A stretch of DNA of 10,235 nt from JAWLCQ01 sp041687095 (lineage in GTDB: Bacteria > Planctomycetota > Phycisphaerae > SM23-33). The stretch spans positions 1 through 10,235 of the forward strand of contig JAWLCQ010000170.1 of assembly GCA_041687095.1 (NCBI GenBank), in the 5' to 3' direction. The position numbers and the translations under genes were made by a program. Each line of letters starts with the position of its first letter. Positions within the stretch are counted from its first letter, which is position 1. Positions 1 through 5,500 of the stretch are shown one piece after another. The notes under the pieces were generated by a model. It did not search any database and was not told the origin of the DNA. It saw nothing but the letters and a program-made list of their open reading frames with translations.

Positions 1-15
1 GGTGCGAGTGGGACC

Positions 16-80
16 GCGAAAGGGGGACAGGCACCTCCGGGGCGAACGGCGCGCCCCTGCGGAGCCCGTCCCCGTTTCGC
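16..80 (+). repeat. REP-like hairpin, copy 1 (degenerate)
   Basis: Arms 16-28 and 68-80 are inverted repeats matching at 12 of 13 positions. Inside them is a second stem, GGGGC (39-43) pairing with GCCCC (53-57), around a 9-nt loop (44-52). The layout is the same as in the copies at 1681, 3326 and 10188: GGGGACAGGCACCT on the left and GGAGCC then GTCCCC on the right. The apical stem sequence differs from the other copies but still pairs perfectly. This looks like a REP palindrome of the kind mobilised by REP-associated tyrosine transposases; no such transposase gene is in the window. Confidence 0.75.
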
Positions 81-112
81 TCGCACGTGGGTGGGTCCGA
101 GCCCCCTCACCT

Positions 113-148
113 GTCGCTGCGCGACATCCTCTCCCCGGTGGGGAGAGG
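113..148. repeat. Twin small hairpins of an intergenic repeat
   Basis: Two perfect adjacent hairpins. GTCGC/GCGAC has a 3-nt loop (113-125). CCTCTCCCC/GGGGAGAGG has stem arms 128-136 and 140-148 and a 3-nt loop. From memory, CCTCTCCCC...GGGGAGAGG palindromes are common intergenic repeats in GC-rich bacteria; I could not search for this. The second hairpin runs into the 99-bp direct repeat that starts at 142. Confidence 0.6.
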
Positions 149-240
149 GGTGGGAGGGCCGAAACTCGGAAAAGTCTGCGCTGGGTTCGTTCCGCACGGC
201 GGGGCGCGCTCGTGGGGGGGCGTGCCGGTGGGTTCGTTTT
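142..240 (+). repeat. 99-bp direct repeat, copy A
   Basis: Matches 521-619 at 94 of 99 positions without gaps. The unit begins GGAGAGGGGTGGGAGGG, contains GAAACTCGGAAAAGTCTGCG and ends GGGTTCGTTTT. Mismatches are one base near 159, two in the CACGGCG/CACGGTT block and two in CCGGTGGG/CCAGCGGG. A shorter relative, GGCTTCGTTTTGCACGG, occurs at 646-662. No coding potential is evident. It is probably a dispersed intergenic repeat of this lineage. Confidence 0.85.
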
Positions 241-289
241 CGAGGTCCTCTCTCCGTTGGGGCGTCGGTCCCGACAGCACCCGAGGATG

Positions 290-486
290 AGCGGGGATGA
301 ACACAGATGAACGCAGATCAGGAGAGGAAGGATGAGAAGAAGCAGGACCGGCAGATCTCGGAACCCTCTGCCCTCCAACCCTTTACTCTCCGATCCCGTG
401 CATCCCTTGCATCCCTGCCCTCTCCGTATCTGTGTTCATCCGTCTACGCTTCGCTTCGTCGCGACGAGTCTGTGTTCATCCCCGCT
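290..486. repeat. Inverted GATGAACACAGAT repeats
   Basis: GATGAACACAGAT at 296-308 has an exact inverted copy, ATCTGTGTTCATC, at 428-440. A longer inverted match of 18 bp pairs 290-307 with 469-486. The two right-hand copies lie in the same orientation and are separated by a CG-rich spacer containing the palindrome CGTCGCGACG. The 120 bp between 308 and 428 is lower in GC and shows no gene. From memory, GATGAACACAGAT strings are frequent in planctomycete intergenic DNA; this was not checked. It could be a degenerate non-autonomous element. Confidence 0.6.
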
Positions 487-520
487 GATTCTCCTGGATG
501 TGCAGATGCCTTTGCCGCGA

Positions 521-619
521 GGAGAGGGGTGGGAGGGGCGAAACTCGGAAAAGTCTGCGCTGGGTTCGTTCCGCACGGTTGGGCGCGCTCGTGGGGGGGC
601 GTGCCAGCGGGTTCGTTTT
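521..619 (+). repeat. 99-bp direct repeat, copy B
   Basis: Second copy of the unit at 142-240, in the same orientation, with 94 of 99 bases identical. It is followed by a G-rich stretch and then, at 646-662, by a partial unit carrying TTCGTTTTGCACGG. Similarity begins abruptly at GGAGAGG in both copies. Upstream of it, copy A has the small hairpin at 128-148 while copy B has the end of the GATGAACACAGAT region. Confidence 0.85.
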
Positions 620-839
620 GGGGGGTGGGGAGGAGGCGGGGCGTTGGCTTCGTTTTGCACGGTCGTCGCGAGAGGGACCGCGACGGTCCACGCTTGCCAT
701 TCGGCGTCCGTTCCGTCCCGCGCGGAGGACCCCCGGGTCGCCGCGGACCCTTCGCCCAGGCGTCAGCCAATCGAGGCCCGCAGATCAAAACTCGAAAATG
801 CCCCGCTCTCTCGCCCTGTCCCCGGGCACTCTGCGCCCG

Positions 840-845
840 TAGAAT
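840..845 (+). promoter_or_regulatory. Possible -10 box upstream of the TerB-like gene
   Basis: TAGAAT matches the TATAAT consensus at 5 of 6 positions and would place the transcript start about 35 nt before the ATG at 888. No convincing -35 element is present 16-18 bp upstream. The call rests on the -10 box and its position only. Confidence 0.3.
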
Positions 846-887
846 GGTCCATCGGTCCTGCGGACGCCGGACCCTTGGGGAGATGCC

Positions 888-1673
888 ATGGACGACAACG
901 CCAGAAAGCTCCTGCGGAACGCCATCGCCCTCGCCGTCGCCGACGGGCGGGTGCACGAGGACGAGCGGGGACGGATCGACCGCCTGCGGAAGGAACTGGG
1001 CGTCGAGGACGACGAGTTCCGCCGCCTCTGCCAGCAGGTCCGCGAGGACCCCGACAGCGTCGAGGTCCCCACCGACCCCGGGGAGGCCCAGGCGATGATG
1101 GAGGCCCTCGTCGAACTCGCCGCCGCCGACGGGACGGTGGGCGACGCGGAACGCGGGCTGCTCCACCGCGTCGCGTACGCGGCCGGGATCGAGTCGGCCC
1201 GGGTGAACATGGTGCTCGCCGGGACCGCCGACTCGCCCGCCAGCCACGTGCGGACGCAGTCGCTCGCCGACGAGATCTACCGCCGCTTCCGCGAGTGGGA
1301 CGATCCCACCCGCCGCGCCGCGCTCGCCCGCCTCGCGGCCGAGAGCGGCGATGGGGTGATCGCGCTGCTGCGCATCTTCGAGAGTTACCGCCGCCCCGAG
1401 GGCATGGGCGACGCGCTGGAACTCAAGGCCCTGGTCGCCGAGCAGCTCGGGGAACTGGGCGACGACCGCGCGGTGTACTACCTCGCCCAGCAGGTCAGCA
1501 TCGGCGACGAGGAGGACGACTTCACCAACGCCGCCCTCCGCCACGCCGCGGCCGGGGCCGTCGGCAGGATCCTCGCTATCCCCGAGTTCACCCCCGACCC
1601 CAAGGGCGTGGTGGCGATCCGCCGGTGGATCGGCACGCCCAAGGCCCTGGTGTACGACCGCATCGCGTACTGA
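888..1673 (+). CDS. TerB-like protein with helical-repeat C-terminus
   Basis: A 261-residue, soluble, highly charged protein with no signal peptide or membrane segment, so cytoplasmic. The N-terminus resembles the TerB/TerB-like helical fold: IALAVADGRVHEDERGRID near residues 13-31, and a second module with VELAAADGTVGDAERG near 74-89. The ADG motifs stand at residues 18-20 and 80-82, about 62 residues apart, which suggests an internal duplication. From about residue 120 the protein is all-helical and looks HEAT-like (EIYRRFREWDDPTRRAALA, then ALRHAAAGAVGRILA). TerB domains occur in stress- and phage-related proteins, often as scaffolds or metal binders. The function here is unknown, and no other ter gene is in the window. 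The start at 888 is supported by GGGGAG at 877-882, five bases before the ATG. A REP-like hairpin begins 7 bp after the stop. Confidence 0.75.
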   Translation: MDDNARKLLRNAIALAVADGRVHEDERGRIDRLRKELGVEDDEFRRLCQQVREDPDSVEVPTDPGEAQAMMEALVELAAADGTVGDAERGLLHRVAYAAGIESARVNMVLAGTADSPASHVRTQSLADEIYRRFREWDDPTRRAALARLAAESGDGVIALLRIFESYRRPEGMGDALELKALVAEQLGELGDDRAVYYLAQQVSIGDEEDDFTNAALRHAAAGAVGRILAIPEFTPDPKGVVAIRRWIGTPKALVYDRIAY

Positions 1674-1680
1674 GCGGGGC

Positions 1681-1759
1681 GGGAACCGGGAAAAGGGGAC
1701 AGGCACCTGCGCGGCCAACGACGTGCCGCTCCGGAGCCAGTCCCCTTTTCCCGGTTCCC
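1681..1759 (+). repeat. REP-like hairpin, copy 2; likely terminator
   Basis: Perfect 20-bp inverted arms at 1681-1700 and 1740-1759 enclose an imperfect inner stem (GGC/GCC and CC/GG separated by A-A mismatches). At the top is an apical stem GCGGC (1711-1715)/GCCGC (1725-1729) with a 9-nt loop. The arms contain AAAAGGGGAC and GTCCCCTTTT, so either strand transcribes a GC stem followed by a U-run. It begins 7 bp after the stop of the TerB-like gene and probably terminates it. The right arm merges into the heptamer array, and the left arm starts with the complement of one heptamer unit. Confidence 0.85.
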
Positions 1760-1864
1760 GGCTCCCGGTTCCCGGTTCCTGATTCCTGGTCTCCCGGTTC
1801 CCGGCTCCCGGTTCCTGGCTCCCGGTTGCTGGTTCCCGGTTCCTAGTCTCCCCGGTTCCCTGGC
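1750..1864 (+). repeat. Heptamer tandem array, CCCGGTT type
   Basis: About 16 consecutive units of 7 bp (occasionally 8) with consensus CCCGGTT and variants CCCGGCT, CCTGGCT, CCTGATT and CCTGGTCT. A higher-order pattern is visible: two blocks (1750-1792 and 1793-1849) each begin CCCGGTTCCCGGCTCCCGG and end CCTnGTCT. The array fills the gap between the REP-like hairpin and the candidate sulfatase promoter. There is no coding capacity. Slippage or unequal exchange could change the copy number. Confidence 0.85.
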
Positions 1865-1878
1865 GCCCCCGCCTCTGC

Positions 1879-1903
1879 TATGCTGTCGCTCCCGCAGAAG
1901 GAG
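1879..1903 (+). promoter_or_regulatory. -10 box and RBS of the sulfatase gene
   Basis: TATGCT at 1879-1884 is a plausible -10 box. A -35 at 17-bp spacing would fall at 1856-1861 (TTCCCT), a poor match lying in the last heptamer units. AAGGAG at 1898-1903 is a strong ribosome binding site six bases before the ATG at 1910. It decides the start: the in-frame ATG at 1880 overlaps the -10 box, has no RBS and would add ten residues before the conserved sulfatase N-terminus. Confidence 0.5.
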
Positions 1904-1909
1904 TACGCG

Positions 1910-3310
1910 ATGTCACGCCCCAACGTCCTGTTCATCATGACCGATCACACCCGCCAGCAGGCGCTGGCCCCGGGCGGCCCGTGCCTCACGCCCAACCTCG
2001 ACCGCCTTGCTACAGAGGGCGTGCGGTTCCACCGCGCCTACACCACCAACGCCATCTGCTCCCCCGCCCGCGCCTCGCTGTTCACCGGGCAGTACCCCTC
2101 CGCGCACGGGGTCTGGGACTGCACGCACACGCAGCGAAAGGAGTGGGTGGACGTGCACCGCCACCCCGCGTTCTGGTCCCAGCGACTCCGCGAGGCGGGG
2201 TACGAGACGGCGTACTACGGGAAGTGGCACGTGGAGCAGACCAACGACCCCGGGCGATACGGGTGGGGGGAGCACGATCACGGAACCGCGTCGGCTCGGC
2301 CGAAGGCGATCGACGGGACGGGGCTGGTCGTCCCCAAGGCGGGGTACAAGGACTACTTCGTCGCCGCCGTCGGGGACGAGAGCAGTGGGCCCATCACCCA
2401 TCCCGCCTTCGACCGCGGGATCGAGTTCATCCGCCGCGCTGCCCCGGGCGACGCGCCCTGGTGCTGCTTCGTATCGTCGGCGGAACCGCACGATCCCTAC
2501 GTGCCCCCCAAGCGGTTCTTCGACATGTACGACCCCGCCTCGCTCCCGCTGCCCGCGACGCTGCACGACGAACTCGCGGGTAAGCCCGAGATCCTCCGCC
2601 GCATGGCCGACGTGTGGAAGGGCATGACCGAGGACGACTGGCGGTTCGCGACGGCGGCGTACTACGCGCTGGTCACGTTCCTGGACTCCGAGGTGGGGCG
2701 GATCCTCGACGTGCTCCGCCAGACCGGGGCGGACGAGAATACCATCATCGTCTTCACGGCCGACCACGGGGACATGCTGGGGTCGCACGGGCTGTTCGCC
2801 AAGGGCATCACGCCCTACGAGGAGGTGTACAACATCCCGATGCTCGTGCGGGTTCCGGGGATGCGGAGCGGGGAGGATGCGGAGCACCTCACGTCCCTGG
2901 TGGACCTGGGGCCCACGCTGTGCGACCTGTGCGGGGTGGAGGGCCTCCCCGACGCGCAGGGGCGGTCGCTCCGCCCCGTGCTGGACGGATCGGCCGACCC
3001 CGCGGACTGGTCGCACGCGTACGCGGAGTTCTTCGGGCAGCGGTTCGTCTACACGCAGCGGATCGTGTGGGAGGGCGACTGGAAGTACATCTTCAGTCCC
3101 GGGGGCGTGGACGAGCTGTACGACCTCGGCAGCGACCCCGCCGAGACGCGGAACCTCGCTTGCGACCCCGCCCACCGGGACCGCCTGGAGGCGATGTGCA
3201 AGCGGATGTGGCGGAAGATGAAGGCGATCGGCGACACGTCGCTGTTCAACACCCACTACGCGACGCTGCGGCTGGCCCCGGTGGGACCGGAGAGCATCCA
3301 GGGCGAGTGA
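1910..3310 (+). CDS. Type I (formylglycine) sulfatase
   Basis: A 466-residue hydrolase of the alkaline-phosphatase superfamily that removes sulfate esters. The maturation motif CSPARASLFTG is present, with Cys50 as predicted formylglycine and Arg54 following. Other expected active-site residues are visible: Asp12 in FIMTDH, Lys105 and His107 in YGKWHVE, His194 in AEPHDPYVPP, Asp285 and His286 in FTADHGDML, and Lys298 in HGLFAKG. The C-terminal end has the usual DWKYIFSPGG and ELYDLGSDPAETRNLA. Position 13 is His, where many sulfatases have Asp or Gln. There is no signal peptide, so it appears cytoplasmic, unlike many planctomycete sulfatases that are exported. The substrate cannot be read from sequence; sulfated polysaccharide fragments or small sulfate esters are both possible. 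Maturation needs a formylglycine-generating enzyme (or anSME) encoded elsewhere. It looks monocistronic, between REP-like hairpins. Confidence 0.93.
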   Translation: MSRPNVLFIMTDHTRQQALAPGGPCLTPNLDRLATEGVRFHRAYTTNAICSPARASLFTGQYPSAHGVWDCTHTQRKEWVDVHRHPAFWSQRLREAGYETAYYGKWHVEQTNDPGRYGWGEHDHGTASARPKAIDGTGLVVPKAGYKDYFVAAVGDESSGPITHPAFDRGIEFIRRAAPGDAPWCCFVSSAEPHDPYVPPKRFFDMYDPASLPLPATLHDELAGKPEILRRMADVWKGMTEDDWRFATAAYYALVTFLDSEVGRILDVLRQTGADENTIIVFTADHGDMLGSHGLFAKGITPYEEVYNIPMLVRVPGMRSGEDAEHLTSLVDLGPTLCDLCGVEGLPDAQGRSLRPVLDGSADPADWSHAYAEFFGQRFVYTQRIVWEGDWKYIFSPGGVDELYDLGSDPAETRNLACDPAHRDRLEAMCKRMWRKMKAIGDTSLFNTHYATLRLAPVGPESIQGE

Positions 3311-3325
3311 GACGCGTTCTGCGCA

Positions 3326-3390
3326 GGAAAAAGGGGACAGGCACCTGCGCGGCGAACATCGCGCCGCTCCGGAGCCAGTCCCCTTTTTCC
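3326..3390. terminator. REP-like hairpin, copy 3; bidirectional terminator
   Basis: Perfect 13-bp inverted arms (3326-3338 and 3378-3390) carry AAAAAGGGGAC and GTCCCCTTTTT. The inner stem has A-A mismatches, and the apical stem is GCGGC (3349-3353)/GCCGC (3363-3367) with a 9-nt loop, the same family as 1681-1759. It lies between convergent genes, 15 bp after the sulfatase stop and 13 bp after the stop of the minus-strand lipoprotein gene. Read from either side it gives a GC stem ending in a U-run, as expected of a two-way intrinsic terminator. It is also a repeat element. Confidence 0.8.
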
Positions 3391-3403
3391 GGTTCGCCGG
3401 TTC

Positions 3404-4447
3404 CTACTTCGGTTGCTCGATCTTGAATTTGCAGGTGAGCTTGGGCTCGGAGCCGCTGTAGAACTTCGCGACGTAGTTTCCGGCCCCGCCGCCCTTGCGG
3501 GCGATCTCGGCGGGGCTGAACTCCAGCCCGCGCCCGCCGAACTCGCGGCTCCACGTGAGGTCGGTTTCCCAGAGGTCCTGGCGCTGGTCCTCGCGGACGA
3601 TGGTGATGCGGAAGCGGTTGCGGTCGCAGCAGACGGGGAGGGTGGTGACGATGAAGGCCTTCTCGTCGGCGGTGGTGAACTTGTTGGCCCATTCCCACTG
3701 GTTGTCGTAGAGGTCGCGGGCGGTGCGGAAGGCGTCCTTCTCCTTGACCTCGATCTCCTGGAGGGTGACGGCGAACTGGGCGAGGAGTTGCTGGACGACG
3801 TTGCGGCGGGCGTCGGCGAGGCAGGCGTACTGGTCGGCCGACGGGGGGGAGCCCTCGGCGTAGGCCTGCCAGGTGGCGGGGGTGCTGGTGGCGTAGATGG
3901 TGGACCCGTCGGTGACGCGGACGAGGGCGGCGGTGGCGGTGACGTTGCCCTCGTTGCGGGTGTGGGTGTACTGCTTGTTGGAGACCCCGATGGCGTTGCC
4001 CTTGTTGTCGTAGATGGTCTGGGGTTCGACGCGGTGTTCGCTGCGGGTGGTGCAGGCGTAGGTGGTGACGGTGCCCACGAGGATCGCCGTCACGTCCAGG
4101 GTCGCGTCCCCGCGCATCTGGGCGGCCAGGTTCGCGTTGTCGCTCAGGGCCTGCTGGAGGTCCTGCTGGTCCAGAACGGTCCGCAGGTCATTGCGGTTGA
4201 AGACGCTGCGGTACGTGCGGCCGTTGGCGCGGAGGGCGTTGGCGAGTTCGTCGGAGAGGATCTCGGCCGCCCGCGAGTCGTTGGTCTGGTTGCGGAAGGG
4301 GACGACGGCGATGGCGACGTTCTCCATCTCGGGCGTCCACCACTCGGGGTACTGGGTGATGGTCATCTTCTTCGTGCATCCGGGGACGGAGGCGGCGAAG
4401 ACGAGGCAGAGGCACACGGCAGCGAAGATGTGAAGACGGGACGACAT
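3404..4447 (-). CDS. CsgG/TolB-N-like envelope lipoprotein
   Basis: A 347-residue protein. The first 24 residues form a signal peptide ending in SVPGC, so lipidation at Cys24 is likely (Pro at -2 is unusual, Gly at -1 is standard). Residues about 40-235 resemble the CsgG/TolB N-terminal/LpoB-type fold: VAIAVVPFRNQTNDSRAAEI, then LANALRANGRTYRSVFNRND, and later ILVGTVTTYA. Such domains occur in outer-membrane secretion channels (CsgG), LpoB-like lipoproteins and periplasmic assembly factors. Residues about 255-347 form a separate, probably beta-rich domain that I do not recognise (FRITIVREDQRQDLWETDL, KLTCKFKIEQPK). There is no channel-type transmembrane stretch like that of CsgG. The start is supported by AAGGAG on the minus strand (4455-4460), seven bases upstream. 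It lies 89 bp downstream of the TauE/SafE gene and may have its own promoter. Confidence 0.8.
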   Translation of the reverse strand: MSSRLHIFAAVCLCLVFAASVPGCTKKMTITQYPEWWTPEMENVAIAVVPFRNQTNDSRAAEILSDELANALRANGRTYRSVFNRNDLRTVLDQQDLQQALSDNANLAAQMRGDATLDVTAILVGTVTTYACTTRSEHRVEPQTIYDNKGNAIGVSNKQYTHTRNEGNVTATAALVRVTDGSTIYATSTPATWQAYAEGSPPSADQYACLADARRNVVQQLLAQFAVTLQEIEVKEKDAFRTARDLYDNQWEWANKFTTADEKAFIVTTLPVCCDRNRFRITIVREDQRQDLWETDLTWSREFGGRGLEFSPAEIARKGGGAGNYVAKFYSGSEPKLTCKFKIEQPK

Positions 4448-4498
4448 GGAAAGACTCCTTATTCCAGCTCGCGGGTGCGGTTGACTGTACGGGCGTAC

Positions 4499-4527
4499 TA
4501 TTTACATCGGCACGGGGGGCTTGTCCA
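4499..4527 (-). promoter_or_regulatory. Candidate promoter of the lipoprotein gene
   Basis: On the minus strand, TGGACA (4522-4527, 5 of 6 to consensus) is followed after 17 bp by TAAATA (4499-4504, 3 of 6). It lies in the short AT-richer gap after the TauE/SafE stop and would start transcription about 45 nt before the ATG at 4447. It suggests the lipoprotein gene can be transcribed without its upstream neighbour. Confidence 0.4.
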
Positions 4528-4536
4528 TCCATACTT

Positions 4537-5367
4537 TTACGGCAGCAGCACCCGCAGGGCGTCGTGAAGCAACTGCACCCCCGCCAGCGCCAGCAGCGCG
4601 TAGACGATGAGGTTGAAGTGCCTCTGCCCGATCCGCCGGCAGAGGAGGACGCCCAGGAGGGTCCCGGCGATGACGGCTGGGAGGAGGAGGATCGAGCCGC
4701 GGGCGGCCTCGACGTTGAGGGAGAACATCAGGTACACCGGGACCTTGAGCAGGTTGTTGATCCAGTAGTACAGGGCGGTGCTGGCGACGTAGGTTTCCTT
4801 GGGGAGGCCCTGGGGCAGGAGGTACATGGCGGTGACGGGCCCGGCGGCGTGGGCGAGGGTGGAGGTGAAGCCCGCGGTGGCCCCGAAGACCGTCCCCTGC
4901 CACAGCACCGGCCGGAACGCCGGGGGCTGCTTCCGCAGCGCCCGCCAGGCCTGGAGGGCGACGAACGCGAGGGCGATGAGGCCGACGGCGAGCTTGAGCC
5001 ATCCATCGACCTGGGGGCGGTGCCCCGTCGCTTCGAGCTGGCGAAACTGGACGAAGGCGAGCCCCCCGATGGCGATCCCCGCCACCGCCCCCGGAAGCAG
5101 CAGGCCGATGATCCGCCAGTCCCAGCGGCCCCACCATTTGAAGAGGGCGACGTGGTCGGCGACGATGAGCAGCGGGAGCATCAGCCCCAGGGCCAACTGC
5201 ACCCGCCCCCCGCAGGCGTAGATCATCAACGGCGTCGCCAGCAGGCCGATCGAGCCCCCGAACCCGGCCTTGGCCGTGCCGATGAGCAGCATGGCCAGCG
5301 AGCCCAGGAGCAGGAACTGCAGGGGGGAGTCGAGGCCCAGCGGCAGCAGGGAGGAACCGATCGGCAT
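4537..5367 (-). CDS. TauE/SafE family sulfite/sulfonate exporter
   Basis: A 276-residue polytopic inner-membrane protein of the TauE/SafE (former DUF81) family, proposed to export sulfite, sulfoacetate or other anions. Two half-repeats are visible. Each has a hydrophobic segment with a Gly-rich family motif: GTAKAGFGGSIGLLATPL near residues 30-47, and FGATAGFTSTLAHAAGP in the second half. The first half continues with LALGLMLPLLIVADHVALF and the second with LPKETYVASTALYYWINNLL, typical of the family. Length and about eight membrane segments fit a complete protein. The ATG at 5365-5367 has only a weak, distant GAGG (13-nt spacing), so translation may be modest or the start could lie a few codons downstream. 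The transported anion is unknown. The nearby sulfatase hints at sulfur metabolism, but the two genes are not co-transcribed. Confidence 0.9.
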   Translation of the reverse strand: MPIGSSLLPLGLDSPLQFLLLGSLAMLLIGTAKAGFGGSIGLLATPLMIYACGGRVQLALGLMLPLLIVADHVALFKWWGRWDWRIIGLLLPGAVAGIAIGGLAFVQFRQLEATGHRPQVDGWLKLAVGLIALAFVALQAWRALRKQPPAFRPVLWQGTVFGATAGFTSTLAHAAGPVTAMYLLPQGLPKETYVASTALYYWINNLLKVPVYLMFSLNVEAARGSILLLPAVIAGTLLGVLLCRRIGQRHFNLIVYALLALAGVQLLHDALRVLLP

Positions 5368-5430
5368 GTTCGTGCGTCCAATCCTCGGGTACGGGTGCGG
5401 CGTACGCGCCCCGCGGAGGGGGCGGGGTGT

Positions 5431-5459
5431 GTTTTACTGGTCAGCACGGGCGAGGTAAA
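5431..5459 (-). promoter_or_regulatory. Candidate promoter of the TauE/SafE gene
   Basis: On the minus strand, TTTACC (5454-5459) and TAAAAC (5431-5436) are separated by 17 bp, each matching consensus at 4 of 6. They sit in a short AT-richer island in otherwise GC-rich DNA and would give a leader of about 55 nt. The site overlaps the plus-strand candidate at 5438-5466. Confidence 0.4.
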
Positions 5460-5466
5460 CTAAAAT
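5438..5466 (+). promoter_or_regulatory. Candidate promoter of the zinc-ribbon/rhomboid operon
   Basis: TGGTCA (5438-5443, 4 of 6) and TAAAAT (5461-5466, 5 of 6) are separated by 17 bp. Transcription would start near 5473, giving a leader of about 175 nt that contains the nested inverted repeat at 5501-5607. The elements interleave with those of the minus-strand promoter. Confidence 0.45.
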
Positions 5467-5500
5467 AGCGGGAACCGTTCACGGGACGGAGCCTTGGTGT

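Larger units (their letters stand above)
1..839. other. Gene-free, repeat-rich intergenic region
   Basis: About 840 bases with no open frame that looks like a real protein. The frames present translate to Arg/Pro/Gly/Ser-rich low-complexity peptides with no domain, and they run through recognisable repeats. The stretch holds a degenerate REP-like hairpin (16-80), twin small hairpins (113-148), a 99-bp direct repeat pair (142-240 and 521-619), inverted GATGAACACAGAT motifs (290-486) and a 6-bp hairpin (675-689). From about 690 to 839 I see nothing but GC-rich spacer. Part of a gene upstream of position 1 cannot be excluded, but no frame from the left edge is credible. Confidence 0.75.

Noticed and set aside
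1..839. tRNA or other structural RNA gene
   Set aside because: I saw no cloverleaf with a TTCnANNC arm or CCA-proximal acceptor stem. The hairpins present are short repeat palindromes.
444..1718. A minus-strand open frame of about 420 codons opposite the TerB-like gene
   Set aside because: Antisense mirror of the gene at 888-1673. It extends through the repeats and has no RBS or recognisable domain.
332..1846. A plus-strand open frame of about 500 codons across the repeats and the TerB-like gene
   Set aside because: It runs through the 99-bp repeat, the real gene in another frame, the REP-like hairpin and the heptamer array, and its product is Arg/Pro/Gly-rich with no domain.
1750..1864. 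CRISPR array
   Set aside because: The heptamers are contiguous without spacers and no cas genes are present; it is a simple tandem repeat.
1880..1909. Upstream in-frame ATG for the sulfatase
   Set aside because: It overlaps the candidate -10 box and lacks an RBS. The ATG at 1910 has AAGGAG at ideal spacing and begins the conserved SRPNVLFIMTD.
1910..1912. Regulatory riboswitch upstream of the sulfatase
   Set aside because: The leader between the candidate -10 box and the ATG is only about 20 nt, too short for an aptamer.
3311..5367. Sulfur-metabolism operon of sulfatase, lipoprotein and exporter
   Set aside because: The sulfatase is on the opposite strand and separated by a two-way terminator, and the lipoprotein has no sulfur link. 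Shared theme only.
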